Source of the DNA: Trifolium pratense
Taxonomy: Eukaryota; Streptophyta; Magnoliopsida; Fabales; Fabaceae
NCBI RefSeq assembly: GCF_020283565.1
Contig: NC_060065.1
Span: forward strand, 51,696,409 to 51,760,408
Length of the DNA stretch: 64,000 bases
Direction: 5' to 3'
Both the position numbers and the translations under genes were made by a program. The notes below the pieces were generated by a model, which saw nothing but the letters and a program-made list of their open reading frames with translations, was not told the DNA's origin and searched no databases. Of the stretch, positions 21,801 through 33,650 are shown piece after piece; the stretch's first letter is position 1, and each line of letters opens with the position of its first letter.

Positions 21801-24146
21801 TTATAGCAGATTAAAAAACCTAGTAGACTATGGGGACTTGGGGTGCCTATTAGGGTTAAAAAAAAATTAATTACCGCATATTGGAGGAAAATAGAGTATA
21901 TATGCAAAAGATCGTAAGTTTTTTTTTTTTATATTTACAATGAATCAATAAAGACTGAGCTTATAATCTTATGATGCATACTACTCAAATCTCTCATTAC
22001 TAGAAAATAAAAGAATGTAAGTGTACCGGACAACCCAACAAGGGCCCAATTCGCTCAGGCCCGTTAACACCCTTATTTGGTTTGTCGTGCCAAAAAGAAC
22101 AGACCCAATCCATTTTGCCAAGACCCACGACCCGGCTCTCCCACGATCACACGCCTTAGACTTGAGGAAAACATGAACTGGCGGGAAGCACGGTCAATCC
22201 AAAGGCCTATATATAAGACCCCTTCTTGTTCTTTAAGATTATGTTTCAAATACACACTTACTAAAAAATATAGTATTCAACACAAAATCATCTCTGACTG
22301 AGTATACACCTCCATATATCCTTAGCAATATCAATAAGTTATTAAATGGTGTAAATGTCTTAAAATATTGATTATACTTTGATTTTTTTTTTGTACATAT
22401 TATACTTTGATTTCTTATATCTCATTATACTTATATCTTTAATGGCATGGAAATTAAATATAATTTAGGTGATGGGTCTTTCAATCCAAACTCAAACCAC
22501 GTGGATGAAGGGACCAATGTGGTGGGAACCATTCATTTTTCTCTTAGTCAATTCGCATACTTTGTTAGTACTATAAAAAAGACACAAATGTCTCAATTTA
22601 CTGATGGTCCTTATGAGCTATGAAGATGAACATAAATATTTTTTTTTTTTTAAAAAAGGGTCCTCAAAATAGCAATAATTGTAGCTGCTGGCCGGTCATT
22701 ACAATTATATAAGGAATCTGAGTTTCTATATCAATATTGGGTGTCCTTCTCATAGGGGTCCCCATATATTAAAGACAATCCAAAACCAAGGCAGTGACAT
22801 TGACCCTGTTTCAATTCAATAATGCAACTGTGGAACGAATTCTATTACTAATCCTACAAAATCATATGATAGTTTTCTTTATTCTTCTCATTAACCCTTT
22901 ATGGTTTCGTGGAAAGGATCTTAATAATCTAAAATTCTACTACGAGGTAAGTAAAATGATCTTGAGTTTTTTCAAATGATTCGTTTAAAAAAAATTCATT
23001 AATTACTTAAACTCAATTACTTAATTTGATCATATAATATTTCTGTAATGGCCGCATCCTGCATGGTATATAAATATGTTACTCTTAGGCATATAAAGTT
23101 GGTTGTTCTAGTTCAAAAAAAAATGTAATTGCCCCATACCCTACAAGTTAGGGTGTGAGCATGTTCTAAATTGCGGACCACATCATTTGATGAGGTCACA
23201 ATTTAAAGATGTAGCCAACACCACAATAACATCAGGCGGTAATTGCAGTGTAAAGTAAAATTGCGTATGACAGACACACCGAAACCACACTGACACACCA
23301 ATACATCAACAATCTTGAATATTATAGTTGTCTGCAATTATTTTTGAATTATTTGTGATGATAAAGATAATTTTTTTATTTTTGTTAAAATAGAGAAGGG
23401 ATTGTACGAAAATTATAATTCTAAAAGAGGTATATCTCTTTTTTATCGTAACTATCTCTGTCTTATGATTTTGAACTTTGTTGAATTAGTTTAATCATCT
23501 TCTTCCTTTATTGTTTGGAGTATGAAGATGTATATACTCTCTTTCATTGTGTTTCAGAATGGGGATTTGGAAGGAATTTGGTGAGGGATGGCGAGATACT
23601 AGTTCTAGGTTACATGCATGGGAGAAAAAGGGATACAATGGGTAGGTTTGATAAGTCTCAAATTTATTTAGTTTCTAATATAATTTTAGTTTAGAAAATC
23701 ATTGATTTATCCCAACACATTGTACAAAGTTAGTATTTAAGTTTTATATATAAATAAATACTGTTACTTTCATATCCTTCCCTTGCGATTATTGGTTTAA
23801 GAGTTATTCATATTCAAGAGTGAGTTAAATACGCTAATTTCATCGTCATTTCTTGTTTTTGTGTAAAACTACCATAAGTATGAGTAATTCATTTCTATAT
23901 AATATATGTTAGGATTATATGTAATTAACTATCAATATCTTGAATAACTTCTAATCTGTAAATTATATATTCTTGTTATTTACGATATTGATGTTTTATT
24001 CTCATTCTTAATGCTTTTTTGAATTGGCAACTTATGAAAATGATTTTTCGATTTAGCTAGTGCTTGAAAAAAGACTTTTTAAATATTGGTCTAGAATAAT
24101 TCATATGTGGATAATTGTTTCTAGGAGTAAAACTAGATTTATTTAC
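18865..24146. other. Gene-poor AT-rich intergenic region
   Basis: This contains the GLK promoter (about 18.9-19.5 kb, no clear TATA box) and then over 4 kb without a supported gene. Open frames of 60-92 codons here are AT-driven, lack domains or splice partners, and are not called. A stretch near 23520-23640 can be read as EDVYTLFHCVSEWGFG, faintly like the zinc-knuckle region after a LINE reverse transcriptase, but it is too short to call. Related AAACTAACA/TGTTAGTTT words near 20290-20600 form imperfect inverted repeats. Confidence 0.5.
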
Positions 24147-24333
24147 GAGTTTAATTGTTGTGCACCGTCGGTGTAAAAGTTTTTTACACATACATCCAAT
24201 GACACGTTGCCACATCACTTAATGAATGTGACACATCATGTGTTTTTAATTACCATACATGATGTGTCGTTATATTATTAGATGAATGTGCAAAATAATT
24301 TTACACTGATCACGGTGCATATAAATTAAATTC
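24147..24333. mobile_element. Mutator-type MITE copy A, 187 bp
   Basis: It starts GAGTTTAATTGTTGTGCACC and ends ...GGTGCATATAAATTAAATTC, with GTCGGTGTAAA and its degenerate inverse inside. A perfect 9-bp duplication TTTATTTAC flanks it (24138-24146, 24334-24342). It is closely similar to the copy at 27313-27496. Confidence 0.85.
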
Positions 24334-24527
24334 TTTATTTACAGCTGTCAAAAATAGATTGGGTTGATACGCCGACCCATTAGTCCACAATTTTGAACAG
24401 GTCATGCCTAAAAAAAACTAGAATTTTTTTTTATCCCAACATTTAACTCTTTACCCCTACAAACAAACTAATATTCTCATTTTACCCCTTTTAAAAAAGT
24501 TAAAAAATGAATTTTGAACATTTAGCC

Positions 24528-24645
24528 ACAGTTTAACCGTGGCTAAACCGAATATTTGTTGTAACACTTGGTAATAAGTGTAAACCGAAAGAGTTGAAAA
24601 GAGTTCCGATAAGCTTTAGCCACGGTTTAACCGTGGCAAAACTTA
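24528..24645. repeat. Pair of GCCACGGTTTAACCGTGGC palindromes
   Basis: Two ~19-bp palindromes (near 24528, with one mismatch, and 24619, perfect) lie about 90 bp apart in otherwise AT-rich DNA. They may be the ends or hairpins of an old element. Confidence 0.5.
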
Positions 24646-24894
24646 GAATCAGGCAAAAAAAAAAACTTATTAATGAGATCGATTAGTATTATTATTACAC
24701 TCCTTTTTTCCTTCCCAATAATTTTAGGAACTCTAAGATCTACTAATTTAATATTTTGCTCTCAATTGTTGCTTTCCATGAATTTAGATACAGAGTATTG
24801 GAACCAATGTTTTAAAAATCGGACCGGACATCGAACCGGCGAGGGCATTGGGTCACTAGGTCATTGAAATATTGACTCCAAGATTTTGATTAAC

Positions 24895-25145
24895 ATGGTT
24901 TTAGACAAGTTCAAGTTTAGTGGATCGATTCCCACGTTGGTGCGGCGCATTCGCAAACTTTTGACCTTGGACTGGCAAGTCCAATTTCATCATACTTGGA
25001 GAGAGGGCAATCGGTGTGCTGACTAGATGACTAATTTTATCTTTTCTCTGGACTCTTATAATTGTACTATGATGGAGTCTTCGCCAAGTGAGCTTCAAAA
25101 ACTTCTTTTTGATGATATGTCTGGGCTTCCATGCCTAGGAATGTT
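24895..25145 (+). pseudogene. LINE RNase H-domain fragment (copy 1)
   Basis: Translation on the plus strand gives IPTLVRRIRKLLTLDWQVQF, HHTWREGNRCAD, then an in-frame stop, MTNFIFSLDSYNCTMMESSP and SELQKLLFDDMSG. The HxxREGNxxAD motif and the following hydrophobic/acidic segment are the C-terminal end of the RNase H-like domain found in plant non-LTR retrotransposons and derived host families. A TGG-to-TAG stop and loss of the rest of the protein make it dead. Its 3' half is duplicated at 25.6 kb. Confidence 0.6.
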
Positions 25146-26198
25146 CAGATAATTTCTTAGTTTTTTGTTGGGCCATTGACCCTCTTTTGTAAGAAAAAAA
25201 AAAGGAAAAAATTGGAATCCAAACACGAGTGGGGGAGGGAATCCACGGAGAGAATTGGAAAATTTGGTGGGTGGAGGAAAATATTTGATGGGTGGGGGGA
25301 AAATAATAATATTTTTAAATTGAATAAAAATCTATACAATATAAAGAAAATTATATAAAAATCAAAATAATATATAACATTAATTTTTATGTTTGCTACT
25401 AATACAAAATTATTTCACGCTGTAATTCACAAACTATAACCACAATTTAAAATTATGAGTGTGATTTTAACTCCACTCTTAACATTGGGACTAATGATTT
25501 TAACTCCACTAATAAGATACTTGCAAATTACTCCTTCCGACATTAATTATAAGTAAATATCATTTTTTTGGATATATTGAATAACTAATTCAACTATTAA
25601 TTATAAGTAAAGAGAGGGCAATCGGTGTGCTGACTGGATGACTAATTTTAGCTTTTCTCTGGACTCTTATAATTGTACTATGATGGAGTCTCCGCCTAGT
25701 GAGCTTCAAAAACTTCTTTTTGATGACATGTCTGAGACTTCCATGCCTAGGAATGTTCGAATAGTTTCTTAGTTTTCTGTTGGACCATTGACCGTCTTTT
25801 GTACCAATAAAAAAGGAAAAAATTGGGATCCAAACACGAGTGGGGGAGGGAATCCACGGAGAGAATTGGAAACTTTGGTGGGTGGAGGAAAATATTTGAT
25901 GTGTGGGGCGAAAATAATAATATTTTTAAATTGAATAAAAATCTATACAATATAAAGAAAATTATATAAAAATCAAAATAATATATAACATTAATTTTTA
26001 TGTTTGCTACTAATACAAAATTATTTCACGCTGTAATTCACAAACTATAACCACAATTTAAAATTATGAGTGTGATTTTAACTCCACTCTTAACATTGGG
26101 ACTAATGATTTTAACTCCACTAACAAGATACTTGGAAATTACTCCTTCCGATATTAATTATAAGCAAATATCATTTTTTGGATACATTGAATAACTAA
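25001..26198. repeat. ~610-bp direct tandem duplication
   Basis: Sequence from 25001 recurs at 25612 with a constant offset of about 611 bp, through LINE-derived sequence, a GGTGGGTGGAGGAAAATATT segment and a TTTATGTTTGCTACTAATAC segment. It runs to a Stowaway-like MITE, where the junction falls. Copies differ by scattered substitutions and small indels, so the event is not very recent. Confidence 0.85.
25612..25770 (+). pseudogene. LINE RNase H-domain fragment (copy 2)
   Basis: This is the second copy, carried by the tandem duplication. It reads REGNRCADWMTNFSFSLDSY and SELQKLLFDDMSE. Here the tryptophan codon that is a stop in copy 1 is intact, so the nonsense change arose in copy 1 after the duplication or was repaired here. 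No intact protein is possible. Confidence 0.55.
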
Positions 26199-26268
26199 TA
26201 AACTAGATACATTAGTTATTCAATTTATCTAAAAAGTGACATTTGAATATAATTAAGGCCAGAAGGAG
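26142..26268. mobile_element. Stowaway-like (mariner) MITE
   Basis: Ends CTCCTTCCGATATTAATTAT / ...ATAATTAAGGCCAGAAGGAG are flanked by TA on both sides, as for Tc1/mariner MITEs. An internal inverted core TGGATACATTGAATAACTAA pairs with TTAGTTATTCAATTTATC. A partial copy of the same end lies at 25523. Confidence 0.65.
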
Positions 26269-27303
26269 TATTCAGCAATACACCTCTATTAATTAGCACT
26301 TTATGAGGCTTGAAGTCTTCAAGTATATCTTAATATATATCGATGAACTCGATACTCAACTCATCTAAAAGAAATCTTTAAATAATATCAATTGTCAATA
26401 AATACTCTCGTAGCAATTGAAGAGATGATCCTCTTCCATGTACTTTATATGCAGTGCAATCTAGAACTTTCATTTTTATTACATTTATAATTTTAATTTT
26501 TTTAAAAAACATGGATGGCTGTGGTGTAACAGTGAAAAATTCACGGGAGAGAATTCATTCCAGCCTTACCCATAAAAAAATGTACTATTAAATATCTACT
26601 CTGGAACTGCTGAAATATACTCCCTAATTATATTCTTTTTATAAGATTTGACCCTTATAAATTTAAATTCAGAAATGCAGTTAGTTATTGCAGCAAAATC
26701 TAATTTCTGAGAGGGGCATATTGTACTCTGTAGCATATTGGATCTATCTATGTGATCTGGAAATGATATTTGAAGACCTGGCTGGCCCAGAAGCATGACA
26801 AGATATATATGGAGATGAACATTTTGTCTAATATGTATGGAAGTATTCTATGCAAGTTTTGTGGCGACAAGTGTTTTGTTTGGATATTCGATTTGGATCT
26901 TATATTGTTTTTGTATATGTATACATGTAAATAAATCTATATAAATATGTGTATACAAGAATAGTGATATAGTATAATAGTGGCACACACCCATATGTAG
27001 TCAATTTTTATTTTTGAAAGGATGTGGTCAAGTTCTTTGATGATATTTGCTTACACTTTACACTAAAAAAAACACGAACTATCCCTAAACTTAGCCAGAT
27101 AATAACATGTCATTTTGTCTATAAAATACCATTTAAAAATTTCATTTTTGACACACGAAATCGATCAAACTAGTATCATTTATTTGTTCGTCTTTCATCT
27201 AATTTATAATGAATATCGAGAGTTATAACTTAGAGAAATGTTATTTCAACACAATATTCTAACAAAAATACAACAAAGTTTCACTTTATGTTTTTTTTAA
27301 TAT
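26269..27303. other. Intergenic, nothing recognised
   Basis: AT-rich sequence between two MITEs. The open frame at 26596-26796 shows no domain. No tRNA, repeat boundary or splice structure was seen. Confidence 0.4.
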
Positions 27304-27312
27304 TTTTTGCAT

Positions 27313-27496
27313 GAGTTTAATTGTTGTGCACCGTCGGTGTAAATTATTTTTACACATACATCCAATGACGCGTTGCCACGTCATTTAATGAATGTGACAA
27401 ATCATGTGTTTTTAATGACCATACATGATGTGTCGATTTTTTATTGGACGCATGTGCAAAATAACTTTACACCGACGGTGCATATAAATTAAATTC
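27313..27496. mobile_element. Mutator-type MITE copy B, 184 bp
   Basis: Same family as 24147-24333: TIR GAGTTTAATTGTTGTGCACC and ...GGTGCATATAAATTAAATTC. The internal GTCGGTGTAAA and TTTACACCGAC are perfectly complementary in this copy. It is flanked by a perfect 9-bp duplication TTTTTGCAT (27304-27312, 27497-27505). Confidence 0.87.
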
Positions 27497-28112
27497 TTTT
27501 TGCATATCTCGAAAATTATGCTGTGAGTGAAGAAAGGTTGTGTCGTATTTTTGTCCGGTCTTTTTGTGTTCATATAACACTACTCAGGGTGCAATTAGTT
27601 TCCTATACATAACTAGCAAGATTAAACCAATAATCAGTTCTCATATGGAAGGGATCGATATATTTGGGCCCAAAAATACGGGCATTGGGCTTGGTAAGTC
27701 TGTCCAATATGAAGATTTTCAACTTTCAATACTCTTTAAATACAGCTTTACTAAATCATTCAAAATAATCAAAAGTTTTACACATGAAATTTCTGAATTT
27801 CAGAACTTTTTTGCAAGTTATACAATTACGAAAATGGATTGTCTTGCGTGACAATCTCACCAAGAGAATAAAGTTTGGATTCACATCTCTATTTTTTTTA
27901 ATTATTGAAAGACATTTTAAATATTAATGAAAGACTAAGATTTGAGAGGATCCTCTATTGACTAGAGAGGATCTGATCCTTACAATTACATAGATAAACT
28001 AAGATGCTCATAAATAAAAATTAACTTTTGAACGAAATTTCTAAAATAAAGACTTTTGTCTGATTATGAAAGCGTACATTTGTAGAAAAACTATTATATA
28101 TTTTTTTTTTTG

Positions 28113-28232
28113 TCAAGTAGCCCGGTGACTAGAAAATTCACCTTAAAGGTGAATAAGTGGAGTGTCCCGGGTTCGAACTCAGGCTCCTGCACATATAATG
28201 CGATGTCCCTACCAACTGAGCTAAGCTCACTG
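28113..28232 (-). repeat. tRNA-derived SINE
   Basis: On the minus strand TAGCTCAGTTGGTAGGGACA is a near-perfect RNA polymerase III A-box region. GAGTTCGAACCCGGGACAC is a near-perfect B-box at tRNA-like spacing (about 40 nt). It lacks a closing acceptor stem, so it is a SINE and not a tRNA gene. T-rich sequence adjoins it at the left, in line with an A-rich 3' end. Confidence 0.65.
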
Positions 28233-28804
28233 AGACAAACTATTATATTATTTGAATGAGTTAAGTACTTAGATATCTTAAATATTTGAAATTGAATTCC
28301 TTCAAATATTGTGGCAATAATAATCAATCAATTTTTTGACAAAAAAAAAAACTTTGTAAAAGACAGAAAATTGTTCAAAGCACAACTTGACCTTTTAAGC
28401 AATACTAGTCCTTATACGATGATGGGATTTGGATCATAGGATTTTGCATACTAAAAAGAATAAGAGAAAAAACTCAAGAAGAAAATTCTTTATTAAAAAA
28501 TGAAGTCAATTTTCAACTTGGTGATTGAAGTTGAAGTAGTAATAGAAGACGGCCAGCAAAGCATTATGCTTGATGAATCATAGAAGGAAGTTTCCGGACA
28601 GTGAAGTACCAAAACTAACCTCCCAACAACGCATAAATTATGAGATTTGCAAGGGTATTTTTGTCTTTAAAATGAATAATAGTGGACGCTACTCGTAATT
28701 TCTATCTTAATTACAATTAAAAAAGTCGCGTTGCCGGTTACGGTTGTTGTATTCAACTTGTATATAAATGGAAAAAATCAACACAACACGTTTAATTAAT
28801 CGCT

Positions 28805-28813
28805 TATATAAAT
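28805..28813 (+). promoter_or_regulatory. TATA box of the TAXIMIN-like gene
   Basis: TATATAAAT lies about 90 bp before the ATG at 28902, in a good position for a 5' UTR of roughly 60 nt. Confidence 0.55.
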
Positions 28814-28901
28814 AAACCCCTTAACTTCTCCACTTACCCCTCCTCGTTCTTCTTCACGTTCACAAAGACAAATTAATTAACGAATATTTCAGAAAGAGAA
28901 T

Positions 28902-29982
28902 ATGGAAGATGAAGGTTGTGAATGCAAGCCATTGGGTTTCTTGCTTGGATTACCTTTTGCTCTTTTGGCTTTGATTTTATCTCTTGTTGGTGCAGTTATC
29001 TGGATTTTTGGGTATGTAATTTCTCTCTATTTTTCTAGTTTTTTCCCCTTCAATTTTATTATGAGTTGATGATCAATATGTCATTTTATAAATAATGTAT
29101 AGTGGCAGATCTAGCTTAGTACAATTTTTTGTTATAGTATTATGTACGAATCAAATTCAATGTTTTAAAGTTTATAACACTCGCACACTCTGCACACAAA
29201 CTATTTGCGTCAGACCTTTGTAGTGATTAGTTCAATTGATGTCGTACAACGTATCGACTTTACATTTTATCCACACATTCAATTTTTAAAAGTTAAAATA
29301 TTGTTTTTTCTAATAAATGTTCTTAGTATACAAGTTAGTCGGGGTGGATCCCTTTTAGGACCAGAGAGGGTCATGCTTCGTCCAATATATATATATATAT
29401 ATTATATGTGTGATGCAATGGTTAAGAAATATTATTTTATAGAATGTGATGTGAGTGTAATTTTTTGCTTTAGTCTCCATTTTTTTTAAAAAATATTATA
29501 ATACTATTGTAAAAATAGCAGTTTCAAACCTTAATTTTGTGAACAAAATTGAAATGAACAAACTACTACACCATTAATAATACATTATATATATTATGGT
29601 GGAAAAATATATATGTATATTAAGAACATGATGCTCCTTACTTTTGTTTTTTTTATGATTTTTGGTAGGTGTGGGCATGATTTGGTTATGGAGGAAAACC
29701 GAACTGAGTTGAATCAAACTGTTTTTAAAATTCATAGTAACTGAACTGAATTGAACTGTTTATTTTTCAAACCGAACCAAACCAAACTGTTAAATTGGTT
29801 CGGGTTTTTGGTTTGTGAATGTGAATTGTAGATTTAATGGGAATTATATATTATGCAGGTCTATATTGAGTTGTTTGTGCCCATGTTGCATTTGCTGCAC
29901 TGGATTGGCAAATTTGGCTGTGGGTCTTGTGAAGCTTCCAGTTCGGGTTCTTAAATGGTTCACTCGCCAAATTCCTTGCTAG
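28902..29982 (+). CDS. TAXIMIN-like cysteine-rich peptide/membrane protein
   Basis: Two exons (28902-29011 and 29859-29982) encode 77 residues. An N-terminal [19 protein letters not shown] leads into a hydrophobic segment (about 12-36), then [10 protein letters not shown], a second amphipathic stretch, and the hallmark C-terminus FTRQIPC. Nine cysteines and these motifs match the TAXIMIN family, first described in Taxus and linked in Arabidopsis to lateral-organ fusion and secondary metabolism. The mature form and topology are debated: an N-terminal hydrophobic segment could be a signal peptide or an anchor. The 847-bp intron has clean GT and AG sites. It contains repeat debris, including AACCGAACCAAACCAAACTG and an (AT)n run. 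Confidence 0.9.
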
Positions 29983-30437
29983 ATCATTCATTATCCATCC
30001 ATCCCTTTTTTTTGTAGCCTTTTTTCTTCTATGACTGTGCTTATTTGTATGATTAAATTGGTTTAATTATGAGTATTTCATTTTTTTTTTCTTTCGTGTT
30101 CTTATATAAATATGCACATATTAATAATTTATCTTATTTATTTATAACAAAATGAATTATTTGGAAGAGAGGCACATGTGAAGTGTTTGAAATATTTCAT
30201 TAGAACTAAAAAAATTAAGTTTGGTAAATTTAAAGTTTAATGAGGATTGGGGATTTTGATTTTGGAGTATAGCGAATATTGAAACAAACAAAATACATAG
30301 ATTCATTTAATTTTTAGGTGTATTTGAGTGTATTTTATTATAAATTAGTGAAAAAGATGACGAACTAGCTTATAGTTTATTTTGATAAGTCAATTCAATT
30401 AGTTTATCATTTTTATTTTCATAATTTTATCTACGCC

Positions 30438-31693
30438 TGATGGATAATTTTCGCAAGTGAACGAATTACCACGTAGTAATAAAAATATCGATCCACAGGG
30501 ATTGTGTGATTAAACTAGTCGAATAATGTTCATAAACATGATGCAAAGAATACACATAAATTGGGGGTTTAGTTTGAAAGATGTGCTTGTACGAAAATGT
30601 TGAGAAATCAATTGATTAAGAATGAGGTTGGATCGTCGACAATTCCCTAAACACTAGTATTCACATGCAATTCAATTGTATCGTAATGAATCACTCGAAT
30701 GTTACAACTAGATCAACAATATGGTGAATCGCAATCTCTTGTCAAAATCCACCCTATCCTCTACCGATACTTCTCCAATCTCTTGGATGGAAGCTACCGG
30801 TAGCGGAGTATTTGAAAACGCGTTGATCGTATGCTACATTCTATGTTTCAATCTCTCGACCGGAAACACTCAAATGCACAATGAATTCAGTTCTGATTTC
30901 AACTCATACTCTCGTACATAATTAAAATCTAAGTTCATTGCAAGATTGATCAGAAATTGTAAAGCATTAAGGATAGAATTTCATTGAATAACATTCATAA
31001 AAGAGAGATTCAGTACAGATACAATTGATTACATGAAATACATTGGTTTAGTTCCTCATCATGATCCAACCTCAATGGAGGTCTAGCCTCTCATCGTGAA
31101 GTAGCTCGATTCTTGCTCCAACTTCAAGGATTCCACTCCCATGATGTTGAATGCTTCCAATCTAGCCACCTTTAGCCTCTGCAACGCAGGATCAGCCTTC
31201 AATCGTGCCTGGAAAACAATTCCCGAGATCAAGATCAGATTCCTCTAATTTTTTTCCACCCCCAAACAGAATTATGCAGAAAGTATATATACAGAAGGCA
31301 ACCACGCCGCGCGCCAGATCTATCACGCCGCGCGTGGTTGCAACTCCATCAACTACGCCGCGCGTGGTAACAGAATCACGCGGCGCGTGATCAAGTCAGA
31401 GAGCAATCTTCTTCTTCAGCAAAGCTTCACGCCGCGCGTGGTAAGGCATCACGCGGCGCGTGATCAGAGTCAAAATCTGGGCTCTCTGTGAGCTCCATCA
31501 CGCGGCGCGTGATGGCCTACGCCCCCAGCGTAGTGAAAATCCTCCATTTCCTGCAATTTTTCCTGTTTTCTTGCAAATCAAGTAATCAAGCTAATGGTTA
31601 GATTTCTCTTATATTTATTGCTAAAAACCTACTAAAATGTATCTAATGTTGCTAAAATAGGCATGGATTAGATAGTGTGACGATTTGTCATCA
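30438..31693. mobile_element. Solo LTR, 1256 bp, with 5-bp TSD
   Basis: It begins TGATGGATAATTTTCGCAAG and ends ...GATTTGTCATCA (TG...CA, with TGATG/CATCA inverted ends). A perfect 5-bp duplication ACGCC flanks it (30433-30437, 31694-31698). There is no second LTR, primer site or coding sequence nearby, so it is a solo LTR from recombination. Near one end is a cluster of seven GC-rich palindromes. The small open frames in it (30721-30921, 31205-31390) are treated as chance. Confidence 0.82.
31301..31513. repeat. Cluster of CACGCCGCGCGTGG palindromes in the solo LTR
   Basis: Seven copies of CACGCCGCGCGTGG or its sister TCACGCGGCGCGTGAT (near 31302, 31324, 31353, 31375, 31428, 31449, 31498) fall within about 210 bp of AT-rich DNA. 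Each is self-complementary and contains CGCG. The intervening sequences differ, so this is not a simple tandem array. Confidence 0.85.
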
Positions 31694-32138
31694 ACGCCAT
31701 CTTACTGGAAACAAATAAAATGATAATTAAACATTTTTTTTACGTCATTTCGTTTAAAGTGAAGGAATTGTGCCATATTCTAATGAAGAGAAAACTTGAG
31801 GGACCTTAGATCACTTACAAAAGTAATTACATTTACCTCACACCAAGAGCACTAGTGGGACTCGAGTGTAAGACCTTTTGGATCAAAGACATGTCTTTTT
31901 ACTATTAGACTAAACCTTCGAAAGTATGTCATTTCAATTTAAAAGTTAATTCGATTGCTAATTTTATCAATTACAAATTCAACACCCAACTTATTTGTTA
32001 TATAAACTATAAGTTAATAAATTATTTGTTGTAAGTTCAACCGTAGTAAGCTAATTTATCCGCTAAGAAATCAAAATTGTTAAAATATGAGATACTATTA
32101 AAATAAAGATGTACATTTCGGTAACTAACTTACATTTT

Positions 32139-33650
32139 TTTTAGGCAAGCAAACTTAAGGCATTTCATTAATAATAATAGTAACAAATACATGTAGGAAT
32201 AACATCAAAAGTATTGCGAGAAACGTGGGATAAGGCTGCTCGTGCTAGAGCATGGGCACTACCATTTACTTGTCGCCTAGGCCTAGTAAACACAACTACA
32301 AAGTTGTTATGATTTTGAAGTACATTCTTGCAATCAAGGATAATAGAGCTATATTCCGATCGATTCATGTTGTTGATGTTGACATCATCTACCACCATTT
32401 TACGATCAAGTTCAACAATCACATCTTGATAGCCTTTATGTTCAATCCATTGGAGGCCTTGTAAGAGACCACAAGCTTCAGCTTCAGCACATTAGTCATT
32501 GCACTTATAAAATGGCCATTCTCATCGTGCACACAAGCTCCCATACTCACCTTCCCATCAGCTGTAGACATTGCCGCGCGCATCAATGTTGCATTTACAA
32601 TAACCACGAGGAGGAGCAGTCCACTCTGCCGTGCCGATTTGCTGCTGTTCTGGTACGGCATCTGCTGCACTTTGTCTTGCCATATGCCATGCGCGTAACA
32701 TACCTTGGGCACGATGCACTACCTGGTCCGGTCACTCATCCTTGTTCTCCCAAAGCTTCAAGTTCCTCATCTTCCATATGCTCCAAGAAGTCATTGCAAA
32801 ATTAATAAGTTGAGAGGAATTCAATTCTTTCCAAAGTCTAATGAACACTTCATGAAAACTTTCAGCAAAGTCCATTAGCTTCTCAAGGGCTAGCCACAAC
32901 ACAGAAACAGATGCCAATTGTACTCGGTATAAGATATTGACACACAACACAATTTTCTTGACAATCAACTCCCTTGCTAGATAATCTTTGTCTATTTGGC
33001 AAACAATTCCTTCCTAGGCGCCACATGAAGTGTTTGACCTTCGGAGGAATAGGGCGGTTCCACAATTTATTCCAATCTCCTTCCACCTTCCGTTCATCTC
33101 TATTAATTAAAACATCCACACAAACTCGATATGCACTTTTAACTGAGTAAAGCCCTTTCTTATCAAATCTCCATATAATATCATCTTTTCTAGCCATGCT
33201 CACAAGTGGTATCTTCAGAATTTCTTCAACATCTCTCACATTGAAGTTGCTTCGGATGACAGCTTCATTCCAAACTCCCTGTTGCATGTCAATTAGCGCA
33301 TGAACCCTTTGCATTAGTAAGGTCTGAGTTGTTGGGGTTGTTATAATAGGGATTAAGCTCATTCCTAAGCCATGGAGTGTTCCATATTGGTATGTCGGTA
33401 CCATCACCTATTTTCCAACGCTAGCCTTCTTTCAACAATATACGAGAAGACCAAATGCTACGCCACACGTAGCTAGAATTATGTCCCAAAGACGCTCCTA
33501 GAAAGTCCCCACTAGAGAAGTATTTAGCTTTGAAATTTCTAGAAACCCTAGCATTTGGATTGGTTAGAAAATTCCAACCTTGTTTTTCCAACATTGCTAA
33601 ATTAAAGCTACGGATATGATGGAAACCCATGCCACCCTATTCTTTCCTCA
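32139..33650 (-). pseudogene. 5'-truncated LINE (non-LTR retrotransposon) remnant
   Basis: Read on the minus strand, order is C-terminal reverse-transcriptase sequence (GMGFHHIRSFNLAMLEKQGW, then RSIWSSRILLKEG), a stop, RWKIGDGTDIPIWNTPWL, and a zinc-knuckle-type region (DDIIWRFDKKGLYSVKSAYR, WNRPIPPKVKHFMWRLGRNC, LPNRQRL). A decayed RNase H-like domain (MGACVHDENGHF, then RQVNGSAHALARAAL) follows, and an A-run near 32139-32146. This is the standard 3' order of plant LINEs. In-frame stops and frameshifts break it and the 5' two-thirds are absent. No target duplication was found. Confidence 0.8.

Noticed and set aside
23515..23640. LINE zinc-knuckle fragment on plus strand
   Set aside because: Only a dozen residues resemble the motif; too short to call.
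24666..24870. Small secreted peptide frame (24673-24867)
   Set aside because: The hydrophobic start comes from AT-rich DNA and the rest overlaps a common dispersed repeat (ATCGGACCGGACATCGAACC).
28113..28232. Functional tRNA gene on the minus strand
   Set aside because: A- and B-boxes are good, but no acceptor stem or anticodon arm closes and the unit is longer than a tRNA; it fits a SINE.
31301..31513. CRISPR-like or tandem array of GC-rich units
   Set aside because: Spacing is irregular and the units are palindromes inside a plant LTR; no CRISPR architecture.
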